Origin: Aquabacterium sp. A3
Lineage (GTDB): Bacteria > Pseudomonadota > Gammaproteobacteria > Burkholderiales > Burkholderiaceae_C
Reading direction: 5' to 3'
Length of the DNA stretch: 64,000 nucleotides
Assembly: GCF_038069945.1 (NCBI RefSeq)
Contig: NZ_JBBPEV010000006.1
Coordinates: 1-64,000, forward strand
Below are positions 50,713-63,540 of this stretch, piece after piece. The position numbers and the translations under genes are program-made. The first letter of the stretch is position 1. Each line of letters opens with the position of its first letter. Below the pieces are notes generated by a model, which saw nothing but the letters and a program-made list of their open reading frames with translations, was not told the DNA's origin and searched no databases.

Positions 50713-50865
50713 TATTTGCTTCCGTAGTTCCCGTTGACATGAGCAGGCGACGGATCTCGCCTGCCATCCAGTTCTTCGCAGCCCGCTGGACGCCGCGCCC
50801 ACACACCCCAACCAAAGGAGCGCGCGGCCACAACAGCACCCGCAAGACAATGCGAAAAGCTTTCC

Positions 50866-50895
50866 ATTCTATCGTCAAGCGCACTCACCCCGCAA
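50866..50895 (-). promoter_or_regulatory. candidate promoter of the str operon (rpsL–rpsG–fusA–tuf–rpsJ)
   Basis: On the minus strand TTGCGG (50890–50895) and TAGAAT (50866–50871) are 18 bases apart, about 150 bases upstream of rpsL. The remaining 50713–51081 intergenic sequence has no supported gene. A plus-strand pair TTGCGC (50997–51002) and TAGAGT (51019–51024), spacing 16, may serve the PEP-CTERM gene. Confidence 0.55.
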
Positions 50896-51081
50896 GAGGG
50901 GACTCGCCCTGGGCCTGCACATGCGATTTCTGCGCACAAAGCGGCCAGACATTCACCTTTTTGCCCCAGGGTTTTCCTGTCCTGCATTCCAGGTGATTGC
51001 GCTGCGGTTTGAAGTCGATAGAGTGTGAACAATTGCCGGTGAAACTTCACGCCGCAAGCCTAAACTGCTAAGGAGACAACT

Positions 51082-51675
51082 GTGTCCAAATACATTCGTC
51101 ATGCGCTGATGCTCGCCGCATTCAGTGCTCCGCTGGTTGCCCATGCAACCAACACCACCGAGTTCGACTTTGGCCAGCTCCTGACCAGCACGAACACGGC
51201 CCCCACCTTCACCGAGGGCGGCATCACGCTGACCGCACGCGGCTACAACAGCAGCAACCAGCAAAAGAGCGTGTCGGAAGGGCTGGGCGGCCTGGGCGTC
51301 ACCAGCTCCTTCCTGGACAGCAGCGCCATCTCTGGCGGTGAATACCTCACGCTCACCTTCAGCCAACAGGTCAACCTGACGTCGCTGGATTTTGGCGATT
51401 GGGCCAATGGCATCGACAAGGCCATTCTGAGCTGGGGCAACAACTCCCTGACGCTGACCAACAGCAACAATGGCCTGTTCAGCAGCGTGTTCGACCTGAC
51501 CAACGTGCTGGGAACCACATTCAAGCTGCAATCCAGCGGCTCGCTGACCTCGTTCAAGCTGGATGCCTTGACCGTGGGCGCGGTGCCCGCCATCCCTGAG
51601 CCCTCCACTTATGCACTGATGGGCCTGGGCCTGGTTGGCATGGCGCTCGCAGTTCGTCGTCGTCGTGCCGCCTGA
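51082..51675 (+). CDS. PEP-CTERM sorting domain-containing exported protein
   Basis: 197 residues. The signal peptide ends near APLVAHA. A Ser/Thr/Asn-rich beta-type middle follows, and the C-terminus is IPEPSTYALMGLGLVGMALA then RRRR: the PEP-CTERM tripartite signal (Pro-Glu-Pro, transmembrane helix, basic tail) cleaved and anchored by exosortase EpsH/XrtA in exopolysaccharide producers (family knowledge). GTG start preceded by AAGGAG at a 6-base distance. No exosortase is in this window. A terminator follows. Confidence 0.9.
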   Translation: MSKYIRHALMLAAFSAPLVAHATNTTEFDFGQLLTSTNTAPTFTEGGITLTARGYNSSNQQKSVSEGLGGLGVTSSFLDSSAISGGEYLTLTFSQQVNLTSLDFGDWANGIDKAILSWGNNSLTLTNSNNGLFSSVFDLTNVLGTTFKLQSSGSLTSFKLDALTVGAVPAIPEPSTYALMGLGLVGMALAVRRRRAA

Positions 51676-51705
51676 GCAGGCGCAGCGCGTTCATCGTGCT
51701 CCAAA

Positions 51706-51731
51706 GAAAAAGGCCCCGCGGGGCCTTTTTT
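51706..51731. terminator. bidirectional intrinsic terminator
   Basis: AAAAAGGCCCCGCGGGGCCTTTTTT: a self-complementary GC core with A and T runs on both sides, serving the PEP-CTERM gene from the left and the small membrane protein gene from the right. Confidence 0.85.
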
Positions 51732-51754
51732 CATGGTGATTCAGCCAGACTGAA

Positions 51755-51982
51755 TCAGCGCAAGAGGCGCGTCAGCACCTGGGCACCCTTGAGGCCCAGC
51801 CAGGTAGACGCTGCCACCAAGGCGGCACCCAGGGCCATGGACGGCTCTTCGACACCATGCTGGTAAGCGAGCATGGCGATCAGACCCGCCAGGAAACCCA
51901 GGATCACACCCGCCTTGTCCAACTCCAGCAGTGTAGAGTCGGAGGCGGCACGTTCGATTCGTTGCGACATCACGTTGGCCAT
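51755..51982 (-). CDS. small hypothetical membrane protein
   Basis: 75 residues. Two hydrophobic segments (about residues 26–42, GVILGFLAGLIAMLAYQ, and 50–68) and a charged N-terminal helix (SQRIERAASDSTLLELDK). AGAAGGAG lies 6 bases upstream of the ATG, so translation is credible. No family is recognised. Divergent from the next gene by 127 bases, convergent with the PEP-CTERM gene. Confidence 0.65.
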   Translation of the reverse strand: MANVMSQRIERAASDSTLLELDKAGVILGFLAGLIAMLAYQHGVEEPSMALGAALVAASTWLGLKGAQVLTRLLR

Positions 51983-52109
51983 GTCAATCTCCTTCTGAGG
52001 GTTGGCAATGAACCAATGATAAGGGAAAACCCGACAGATAGGTGAAAACCCTTGTAACGAGGTGTGTTTATCTGCGCATCAGCCACCCGCACCACCCAGC
52101 ACCTGCCCC

Positions 52110-52403
52110 ATGGATGATCAACGCCTGATTCCCGATGCTTTCCTGGCGGTGTACCGCGACGCACGAGGACGTCTGCTGATTCGACACGAGGAACTGCTGG
52201 CTCGGCACGAATGCTGCGAGGACTTGTGTCAAGCCCTGCTGGAGCAAGTTCGCTGGCTGCCCTCAGAGCACGGCGTGCCGGCCGGCGAGTTGGCTGAAAG
52301 GGTGCTGGGCTCGGTTCAGAATCCATTGCTGCTGCGCGATGTGGAACGGCCCTGGGCCATCGGTCGTTTGACCGAGTTGTTGAATGGCCCCTCATTTGCG
52401 TGA
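52110..52403 (+). CDS. conserved hypothetical protein (acidic, helical, ~97 residues)
   Basis: 97 residues from the ATG at 52110 (a frame to 52062 adds a Pro-rich stretch). The central block FLAVYRDARGRLLIRHEELLARHECCEDLCQALLEQ, in two parts, resembles a small Burkholderiales protein family sometimes labelled 'ATPase with chaperone activity', though no ATPase motif is present. Ends WAIGRLTELLNG. Function unknown; it precedes a PEP-CTERM-like gene by 119 bases. Confidence 0.55.
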   Translation: MDDQRLIPDAFLAVYRDARGRLLIRHEELLARHECCEDLCQALLEQVRWLPSEHGVPAGELAERVLGSVQNPLLLRDVERPWAIGRLTELLNGPSFA

Positions 52404-52522
52404 TGCATTGCGCGCCGTTTCCGGGGTTCTGATCGACGTCAAAGTCGTGGGGCCTTGAAAAGTACACAGTTGGATACACCCCACCGTATCAAGACCTTGG
52501 GGGTTGTCCAAAGGAGTACAAG

Positions 52523-53167
52523 ATGGACCTGACTCAACACGTTCGACACGCCCTGGCCCGCACGGGAGGCCTCACCTTGCTCTGTGTTGCCCTGTCTGGC
52601 GCGGTGCACGCCAGCACGATCACGGTGCCGGTGCTGCCTGCGGATGATGTGGTCAATGGCCGGTATTGGGGCTATTTCGGCCAGGGTAGTTGGACCGACG
52701 CTGGCGCCAACCCAAACACGGTATCTCATCGCTACATGCCTGGCGATGGCGAGTGGATGCGCACTCGCCTGACCTTTCAGTTAGGAGAAGTGTCGCTCGA
52801 GCCGACCGAGATCACATCGGTGAAGCTTTTTCTGGACGTCTTGACGATCTGGAGCGATGGCAGCAACGAAGTCGGGCAGATCAGCGGCGTGGGGCCGGTT
52901 CTGGCCTCTCAAGGCACGGGCTGGAAGAGTTACGACGCCACGACACCGGTGCTGGCGGCCCTGACGCGAGGCGACGCCACCATCAGCCTCACGGTGGACT
53001 ACGTCGGCTACACCGGCTTCCAGTTCGGCAGCGCCGAGGGAGGTCAACCGGCTTATCTGCAGTTCGCCACCGCTGCGCCGGTCCCTGAGGCAGATGTCGT
53101 GGCCCTCGCGCTGGCTGGCCTTGGGGTGGTGGGTTTCATGTACCAGCGTCGCCGTCGAGCAGGCTGA
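52523..53167 (+). CDS. PEP-CTERM-like exported protein with variant sorting motif
   Basis: 214 residues. The signal peptide ends near SGAVHA. The middle resembles DNRLRE-type surface repeats (RTRLTFQLGEVSL … ITSVKLFLDV), a weak match. The C-terminus is VPEADVVALALAGLGVVGFM then YQRRRRAG, a PEP-CTERM-like tail with VPEA in place of PEP. AAGGAG lies upstream of the ATG. The 5' region holds a near-palindrome TTGGATAC/GTATCAAG (52470–52477 and 52486–52493). Confidence 0.78.
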   Translation: MDLTQHVRHALARTGGLTLLCVALSGAVHASTITVPVLPADDVVNGRYWGYFGQGSWTDAGANPNTVSHRYMPGDGEWMRTRLTFQLGEVSLEPTEITSVKLFLDVLTIWSDGSNEVGQISGVGPVLASQGTGWKSYDATTPVLAALTRGDATISLTVDYVGYTGFQFGSAEGGQPAYLQFATAAPVPEADVVALALAGLGVVGFMYQRRRRAG

Positions 53168-53184
53168 GTCCGCAAGACCCCATT

Positions 53185-53215
53185 AAAAAAGCGCCAGGCT
53201 CTCGCCTGGCGCTTT
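53185..53215. terminator. terminator after rpoC, also facing the PEP-CTERM-like gene
   Basis: AAAGCGCCAGGC and GCCTGGCGCTTT (53188–53199 and 53204–53215), loop TCTC. On the minus strand it is followed by a six-T run, so it ends the rpoBC transcript; on the plus strand the T run is short. Confidence 0.85.
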
Positions 53216-53263
53216 GCTTCTCTGGGTGCGCGGCGGTGGCCGCGGCCACCTCACACTCGGCAC

Positions 53264-56200
53264 TCACTCGGCAGTGGCGCCTCCTTCGGCGGACTCGGCC
53301 GCATCGGCACCGTCATCCAGGGCAGCCAGTTCGAGCGCAGCGCGCTCCTGAGCCTCCTGCATGGCGATGGCGCGACGCTCGGTGTCGTCCATCTCTTCCT
53401 TGGCCTTGCGGGCCTGGTGGTACGCCATGCCGGTACCGGCAGGGATCAGGCGGCCCACAATGACGTTTTCCTTCAGGCCACGCAGTTCGTCGCGCTTGCC
53501 CATGATGGCAGCCTCGGTGAGCACGCGGGTGGTTTCCTGGAAGGAAGCGGCCGAGATGAAGGAGTCGGTCGACAGCGAGGCCTTGGTGATGCCCAGCAGC
53601 ACATCGCTGTGCGTGGCGATCAGCTTGCCCTCGGCGCGCAGCTTGTCGTTGGTGTCCAGCAGTTCCGAACGCTCGACCTGTTCGCCAGCGATGTAGGACG
53701 AGTCGCCGGGGTTGACGATCTGAACGCGACGCAGCATCTGGCGAACGATCACCTGGATGTGCTTGTCGTTGATCTTCACGCCTTGCAAACGATAGACGTC
53801 CTGCACCTCGTCAACGATGTAACGAGCCAGCTCTTCGATGCCCAGCAGACGCAGGATGTCTTGCGGATCGGCTGCACCGTCAACGATCAATTCGCCGCGG
53901 TTGACCACCTGACCTTCGTGCACCAGGATGTTCTTTTCCTTGGGCACGAGCTCTTCCCAGATCTGACCTTCGGGGTCGGTGATCTGCAGGCGAACCTTAC
54001 CCTTGGTTTCCTTGCCGAAGGACACGGTACCCGTGATCTCGGCCAGCGCACCCTTGTCCTTGGGCGAACGGGCTTCGAACAGCTCAGCCACACGCGGCAG
54101 ACCGCCGGTGATGTCGCGGGTCTTCTGACCTTCGATGGGGATGCGCGCCAGCACTTCACCAGGCGACAGGTCTTGGCCATCGCGGATCTGGATGAGCGCG
54201 CCCACCTGGAAACCGATGGTCACGGCATGGTCGGTGCCCGGGATCTTCACTTCCGAGCCCGAAGCGTCCAGCAGCTTGACCTGCGGACGCACCACCTTGG
54301 CGGCGCCACGGCGCTTCGGATCGATCACGACCAGGGTCGACAGACCGGTCACTTCGTCCACCTGCTTGGCCACGGTCACGCCTTCTTCGACGTTCTCGAA
54401 CTTGGCCTGACCGGCGAACTCGGTGATGATCGGGCGGGTCAGCGGATCCCAGGTGGCGAGGACCAGGCCAGCCTTGATGGTCTGGTCGGCCTTGACGTTG
54501 AGCTGCGCACCGTACGGCACCTTGTGGCGCTCGCGCTCACGGCCGTGCTGGTCGGAGATGACGATTTCGCCGGAACGCGAAATCACCACCAGAACGCCCT
54601 TGCCGTTGGTCACGTAGCGCATCGTGGCGTTGAAGCCGATGATGCCGTCGGATTTGGCTTCGACGCTGGAGGCGATGGCGGCGCGCGATGCGGCACCACC
54701 GATGTGGAAGGTCCGCATGGTCAGCTGCGTGCCTGGCTCACCGATCGACTGAGCGGCGATCACGCCCACCGCTTCACCGGAGTTCACCAGACCACCGCGG
54801 CCGAGGTCGCGGCCGTAGCACTTGGCGCACAGGCCGTAACGGGTGGCGCAGGTCAGCGGGGTGCGCACCTTGACTTCGTCGACGCCAGCGGCTTCGAGCT
54901 CGTCCAGCACATCCTCGTCGAGCATGGTGCCGGCGGCCACCACCACTTGCTGTGTCTCGGGGTGCAGCACGTCGGTCGCGGGCACGCGGCCCAGGATGCG
55001 GTCGCGCAGCGACTCGATGACTTCACCGCCTTCAACGAGGGCGCGCGTCACGATGCCTTGATCGGTGCCGCAATCGTCGGTGGTGACCACCAAATCCTGC
55101 GTCACGTCCACCAGACGACGGGTCAGGTAACCCGAGTTCGCGGTCTTCAACGCCGTGTCCGCCAGGCCCTTACGGGCACCGTGGGTGGAGATGAAGTACT
55201 GCAACACGTTCAGACCTTCACGGAAGTTCGCCGTGATGGGGGTCTCGATGATGGAGCCGTCCGGCTTGGCCATCAGGCCGCGCATGCCGGCCAGCTGGCG
55301 GATCTGGGCCGCGCTACCGCGGGCACCCGAGTCGGCCATCATGTAGATCGAGTTGAACGATTCCTGGTCAACTTCGTTGCCGTGGCGGTCGATGGTCTTT
55401 TGCTTGGACAGCTGCGACATCATGACCTTGCCGACTTCGTCGCCGGTCTTGCCCCAGATGTCCACGACCTTGTTGTAGCGCTCGCCAGCGGTCACCAGAC
55501 CGGAGACGTACTGCTGTTCGATTTCCTTGACTTCCTTCTCGGCACGCTCGATCAGCTCGTACTTCTGCTTGGGCACCAGCATGTCGTCGATGGCGATCGA
55601 GATGCCTGCACGGGTGGCCAGACGGAAGCCGTTTTGCAGCAGCTTGTCGGCGAACACCACGGTGTCCTTCAGACCGCACTTGCGGAATGAGGTGTTGATC
55701 AGGCGCGAGATTTCCTTCTTCTTCAGCGCCTTGTTGATGTTGCTGAAGGGCAGGCCCTTGGGCAGGATCTCGGACAGCAGGGCGCGACCCACGGTGGTCT
55801 CGACCAGCTTGGTTTCGGGCACGAACTCGCCCGTGACCTTGTCCTTGACCCACTCGGTCAGGCGCACGTTGATCTTGGCGGTGATCTCGACCACACCGTT
55901 GTCCAGCGCGCGCTGAACTTCGGGAATGTCGGCAAAGATCATGCCTTCGCCCTTGCCATTGGTGCGCTCGCGGGTGGCGTAGTACAGGCCCAGCACCACG
56001 TCTTGCGACGGCACGATGGAGGGCTCGCCGTTGGCGGGGAACAGCACGTTGTTGGACGCCAGCATCAGGGTGCGGGCTTCCATCTGCGCTTCGATCGACA
56101 GCGGCACGTGAACGGCCATCTGGTCACCGTCGAAGTCGGCGTTGAAGGCCGCGCAAACCAGCGGGTGCAACTGGATGGCCTTGCCTTCGATCAGCACGGG

Positions 56201-57508
56201 CTCAAACGCCTGGATGCCCAGACGGTGCAGCGTGGGGGCGCGGTTCAGCAGAACCGGGTGCTCCTTGATGACCTCTTCCAGGATGTCCCACACCACCGGG
56301 GTGCCGGATTCGACTTCCTTCTTCGCCGCCTTGATGGTGGTGGCGATGCCCATGGCTTCCAGGCGCGAGAAGATGAAGGGCTTGAACAGCTCCAGCGCCA
56401 TCAGCTTGGGCAGGCCGCACTGGTGCAGCTTGAGGGTCGGGCCCACGGTGATCACGGAACGACCGGAGTAGTCGACGCGCTTGCCCAGCAGGTTCTGACG
56501 GAAGCGACCCGACTTGCCCTTGATCATGTCGGCCAGCGACTTCAGGGCGCGCTTGTTGGCGCCCGTCATGGCCTTGCCACGACGACCGTTGTCCAGCAGC
56601 GAGTCCACAGCCTCCTGCAGCATGCGCTTTTCGTTGCGCACGATGATCTCGGGGGCCTTCAACTCCAGCAGGCGAGCCAGACGGTTGTTGCGGTTGATGA
56701 CGCGACGATAGAGGTCGTTCAGGTCAGACGTGGCGAAGCGGCCACCGTCCAGCGGCACCAGCGGACGCAGATCGGGCGGCAGCACGGGCAGCACGTCCAT
56801 CACCATCCAGTTGGGCTTGATGCCGGACTTCTTGAACGCTTCCATCACCTTCAGGCGCTTGGCGTTCTTCTTGATCTTCAGCTCGGAGCCGGTCATGTCG
56901 TTGCGGATCTTGTCGATCTCAACGTCCAGGTCCATCTCTTCCAGCAGCTTCTTGACGCCTTCGGCGCCCATCAGGGCTTCGAACTCGTCACCGTACTCCA
57001 GGCGCTTGGCGTCGTAGTCGTCCTCGGACATGATGCTGAACTTCTTCAGCGGGGTCATGCCGGGGTCGGTCACCACATAGGCTTCAAAGTACAGCACACG
57101 CTCGATGTCGCGCAGGGTCATGTCCAGCACCAGGCCCAGACGCGACGGCAGCGACTTCAGGAACCAGATGTGGGCGCACGGCGCGGCCAGCTCGATGTGG
57201 CCCATGCGGTCACGACGAACCTTGGTCTGCGTGACTTCCACGCCGCACTTTTCGCAGATGACGCCGCGGTGCTTCAGGCGCTTGTACTTGCCGCACAGGC
57301 ACTCGTAGTCCTTGATCGGGCCAAAGATCTTGGCGCAGAACAGACCGTCACGCTCGGGCTTGAACGTGCGGTAGTTGATCGTTTCGGGCTTCTTCACCTC
57401 ACCGAACGACCAGCTGCGGATTTTCTCCGGCGACGCCAGGCCGATCTTGATGGCATCGAAATGCTCATCGGGGGTGAATTGCTTGAAGAGATCCAGCAAG
57501 CCTTTCAT
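53264..57508 (-). CDS. rpoC: DNA-directed RNA polymerase subunit beta'
   Basis: 1414 residues. The N-terminal zinc finger starts CLCGKYKR with a second pair in CEKCGVEVT; the catalytic Mg2+-binding triad is NADFDGD; the second Zn site is [13 protein letters not shown]. The trigger loop region and C-terminal omega-contact region are present. The C-terminus is an Ala/Asp/Glu-rich tail of about 30 residues ([15 protein letters not shown]), slightly longer than in E. coli (1407). It lies 159 bases after rpoB. Confidence 0.98.
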   Translation of the reverse strand: MKGLLDLFKQFTPDEHFDAIKIGLASPEKIRSWSFGEVKKPETINYRTFKPERDGLFCAKIFGPIKDYECLCGKYKRLKHRGVICEKCGVEVTQTKVRRDRMGHIELAAPCAHIWFLKSLPSRLGLVLDMTLRDIERVLYFEAYVVTDPGMTPLKKFSIMSEDDYDAKRLEYGDEFEALMGAEGVKKLLEEMDLDVEIDKIRNDMTGSELKIKKNAKRLKVMEAFKKSGIKPNWMVMDVLPVLPPDLRPLVPLDGGRFATSDLNDLYRRVINRNNRLARLLELKAPEIIVRNEKRMLQEAVDSLLDNGRRGKAMTGANKRALKSLADMIKGKSGRFRQNLLGKRVDYSGRSVITVGPTLKLHQCGLPKLMALELFKPFIFSRLEAMGIATTIKAAKKEVESGTPVVWDILEEVIKEHPVLLNRAPTLHRLGIQAFEPVLIEGKAIQLHPLVCAAFNADFDGDQMAVHVPLSIEAQMEARTLMLASNNVLFPANGEPSIVPSQDVVLGLYYATRERTNGKGEGMIFADIPEVQRALDNGVVEITAKINVRLTEWVKDKVTGEFVPETKLVETTVGRALLSEILPKGLPFSNINKALKKKEISRLINTSFRKCGLKDTVVFADKLLQNGFRLATRAGISIAIDDMLVPKQKYELIERAEKEVKEIEQQYVSGLVTAGERYNKVVDIWGKTGDEVGKVMMSQLSKQKTIDRHGNEVDQESFNSIYMMADSGARGSAAQIRQLAGMRGLMAKPDGSIIETPITANFREGLNVLQYFISTHGARKGLADTALKTANSGYLTRRLVDVTQDLVVTTDDCGTDQGIVTRALVEGGEVIESLRDRILGRVPATDVLHPETQQVVVAAGTMLDEDVLDELEAAGVDEVKVRTPLTCATRYGLCAKCYGRDLGRGGLVNSGEAVGVIAAQSIGEPGTQLTMRTFHIGGAASRAAIASSVEAKSDGIIGFNATMRYVTNGKGVLVVISRSGEIVISDQHGRERERHKVPYGAQLNVKADQTIKAGLVLATWDPLTRPIITEFAGQAKFENVEEGVTVAKQVDEVTGLSTLVVIDPKRRGAAKVVRPQVKLLDASGSEVKIPGTDHAVTIGFQVGALIQIRDGQDLSPGEVLARIPIEGQKTRDITGGLPRVAELFEARSPKDKGALAEITGTVSFGKETKGKVRLQITDPEGQIWEELVPKEKNILVHEGQVVNRGELIVDGAADPQDILRLLGIEELARYIVDEVQDVYRLQGVKINDKHIQVIVRQMLRRVQIVNPGDSSYIAGEQVERSELLDTNDKLRAEGKLIATHSDVLLGITKASLSTDSFISAASFQETTRVLTEAAIMGKRDELRGLKENVIVGRLIPAGTGMAYHQARKAKEEMDDTERRAIAMQEAQERAALELAALDDGADAAESAEGGATAE

Positions 57509-57560
57509 GGCTTTCTCCTAAATATTCAGTGCACGGTTGGAGATCGAAATTGAAGCGAAG

Positions 57561-57667
57561 GCATGAAGGGTCCATGGCATGCCAGGCAAGGCGAGAGGGA
57601 GGGCCGCATAGCAGCGCTATGCAACCGACCGATCAACGCCGCTTGGCGTGGCATGGGCGCTTCATGC
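57561..57667. repeat. 107-bp imperfect inverted repeat in the rpoB–rpoC spacer
   Basis: Outer arms GCATGAAG (57561–57568) and CTTCATGC (57660–57667) are perfect; further in, CCATG/CATGG and GCCAGGCAAGGCG/CGCCGCTTGGCGTGG pair imperfectly. The centre is a perfect GCATAGC/GCTATGC stem (57606–57612 and 57616–57622). The right end abuts the rpoB stop codon. It resembles REP/BIME-type elements; no second copy is seen in this window. Confidence 0.65.
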
Positions 57668-61792
<4,125 letters not shown>

Positions 61793-62191
61793 AAACTCTC
61801 CGTTTCGAAGCCTGGGCAGGCTTCGTTTCGAATACGGGCCGTTTCGCGGTCTGGCCGGACCAGGAAAGGCTGTGCGTTCGGCGACTGGCCATTCGGACCC
61901 ACCGAAGCCTGCAGGGTGCTGCAGACCTCAGAGGGCCCTCGAGGCTTGGTGGTTGGCCACTACCAACCGCTGGCTGACAACCCCCATGCGCCAAACGGAC
62001 CCCATGAAACCATGCAAGGCGTCCGCATCGGATGAAGGCTCGACCAAACCGGTTCTCCGCAGTCGGATCAGAGAACACTCGAACCGACCATATTAACACA
62101 TTCTTGTCAACACTGCATAAATACCCATTCAGTGCAGTCAGGGTGGCGCCGACCGCCAGGCCAGCGCCCGCCCTGAGTCCGTCACCAACGC
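61793..62191 (-). other. rpoB leader region
   Basis: No gene supported in about 400 bases between the rplL-distal terminator and rpoB. On the minus strand TTGACA and an extended-10-like TGTTAATAT lie near 62085–62115, but they overlap and are not properly spaced, so promoter position is uncertain. Readthrough past the terminator, or a promoter here, must supply rpoBC. Confidence 0.4.
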
Positions 62192-62218
62192 AAAAAAAAG
62201 CCGCCCGAAGGCGGCTTT
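62192..62218 (-). terminator. intrinsic terminator between rplL and rpoB
   Basis: On the minus strand AAAGCCGCC/GGCGGCTTT with a UUCG-type loop (TTCG), followed by eight T. UUCG tetraloops are very stable. It lies about 50 bases after the rplL stop and probably attenuates rpoBC relative to rplJL, as known in E. coli. Confidence 0.85.
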
Positions 62219-62268
62219 GGTGGTCAGGGCGCCCCCGGCACAAGGCCGGTGACGCCACCGAGGTCGAA

Positions 62269-62643
62269 TTACTTGAGTTCGGCCTTGGCGCCGGCTTCCA
62301 CCAGCTTCTTGACAGCGGCTTCGGCGTCGGCCTTGGCCACGCCTTCCTTGACGTTCTTGGGAGCGCCGTCGACCAGGTCCTTGGCTTCCTTCAGACCCAG
62401 GCCGGTGATTTCGCGCACGGCCTTGATGACGCCAACCTTGTTGGCGCCGGCTTCGGTCAGCACGACGTTGAATTCGGTCTTCTCTTCAGCGGCCGGGGCA
62501 GCAGCGCCACCGCCAGCAGCGGGAGCGGCCATGGCGGCAGCAGACACGCCGAACTTCTCTTCGATGGCCTTGACCAGCTCGTTGAGCTCCATCACGGACA
62601 TGCTGTCCAGGGCGGTCAGGAATGCGTCTTTATCGAATGCCAT
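62269..62643 (-). CDS. rplL: 50S ribosomal protein L7/L12
   Basis: 124 residues forming the stalk, present in several copies per ribosome. An N-terminal dimer domain ([20 protein letters not shown]), an Ala/Gly hinge and a C-terminal factor-binding domain ([20 protein letters not shown]). It lies 52 bases after rplJ. Confidence 0.98.
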   Translation of the reverse strand: MAFDKDAFLTALDSMSVMELNELVKAIEEKFGVSAAAMAAPAAGGGAAAPAAEEKTEFNVVLTEAGANKVGVIKAVREITGLGLKEAKDLVDGAPKNVKEGVAKADAEAAVKKLVEAGAKAELK

Positions 62644-62695
62644 TTTGGGTTCCTAAATATCGTTGAATTGAATGAATGCGGATGAGCGCGGTTGA

Positions 62696-63223
62696 TCAGG
62701 CGGCAGGGGCTTCGGCCTCTGCGGGAGCGGCTGCGCCACCACCCTTTTGTTCGCCGACGGCAGCCAGCACGCGAGCCAGGCCCGAGATCGGCGATTGCAG
62801 CAGGCCACAGATCTGGGCCAGCAGCACTTCCTTGCTCGGGATGGAGGCCAGGGACTTGACGCCATTGGCGTCCAGGGCCTTGCCTGCGTAGGCGCCGGCC
62901 TTGATGACCAGCTTGTCGTTGGTCTTGGCAAAGTCGGCGATCACCTTGGCAGCAGCCACGGCATCTTCCGAGAAACCATAGATCAACGGGCCGCTCATGC
63001 TCTCGGCAGCCACTTCGAAGGACGTACCGGCAACAGCGCGGCGGGCCAGGGTGTTCTTCAGCACGTGAAGATACACACCTTGCTCGCGAGCGTTCTTGCG
63101 CAGCTGGTCCAGCTGGGCCACCGTGAGTCCGCGGTACTCGGCCAGTGCAAGCGTCTGTGCCTTGCCCGCCTGGGCAGCCACTTCAGCGATGACGGCTTCT
63201 TTTTCGTTGCGATTGAGACTCAA
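62696..63223 (-). CDS. rplJ: 50S ribosomal protein L10
   Basis: 175 residues; anchors L7/L12 to 23S rRNA and, in E. coli, L10–L12 represses translation of its own leader. N-terminus [14 protein letters not shown]. The start codon is TTG (63221–63223), set 6 bases after a strong AAGGAG; no ATG or GTG is nearby. The C-terminus is Ala-rich. Confidence 0.96.
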   Translation of the reverse strand: MSLNRNEKEAVIAEVAAQAGKAQTLALAEYRGLTVAQLDQLRKNAREQGVYLHVLKNTLARRAVAGTSFEVAAESMSGPLIYGFSEDAVAAAKVIADFAKTNDKLVIKAGAYAGKALDANGVKSLASIPSKEVLLAQICGLLQSPISGLARVLAAVGEQKGGGAAAPAEAEAPAA

Positions 63224-63540
63224 GGTCTACTCCTTCAAACATGCCCATTGACACCACCCCACGGGGGATGACGCCGCCAGGCACACCCTTAATCAGCGAC
63301 CTTCTGTCTCCGGAACCCGCCCGACAGGACGTCGGGCACATACCAGCACAGCGGGTGCGCCATCTGCGTAGGCCTTGCGATTAAGCAACGCTGCGATACT
63401 GCCAACAGGCGTTGCGCCTACGGTCTTGGATGGCCTGCCCCTTTGCAGAGACAGCCCACCAATCTTGTCGGATCACCGCGCCAGACTCGCGCGGGATCCG
63501 GCCAGCCTCAGCGCACGCGCTGAAACCGGCAGATTCTTCA
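63224..63540 (-). other. rplA–rplJ intergenic region, probable L10 leader
   Basis: 317 bases without a gene. By position it should carry the rplJ mRNA leader, which in many bacteria folds into the L10–L12 binding site, and the rplJ promoter. A hairpin-like CCCGACGTCCTGTCGGGC is visible on the minus strand near 63322–63339. I could not confirm the L10-leader consensus by eye. Confidence 0.45.

Noticed and set aside
50981..52522. Sigma-54 (-24/-12) promoters ahead of the PEP-CTERM genes
   Set aside because: I looked for TGGCAC-N5-TTGC upstream of both genes because some PEP-CTERM genes use RpoN; none was found.
53417..57553. Long plus-strand frames over rpoC
   Set aside because: Shadows of rpoC on the other strand with no recognisable domain.
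62080..62120. Clean sigma-70 promoter for rpoB
   Set aside because: TTGACA and TAATAT are both present, but they are too close together to form one promoter.
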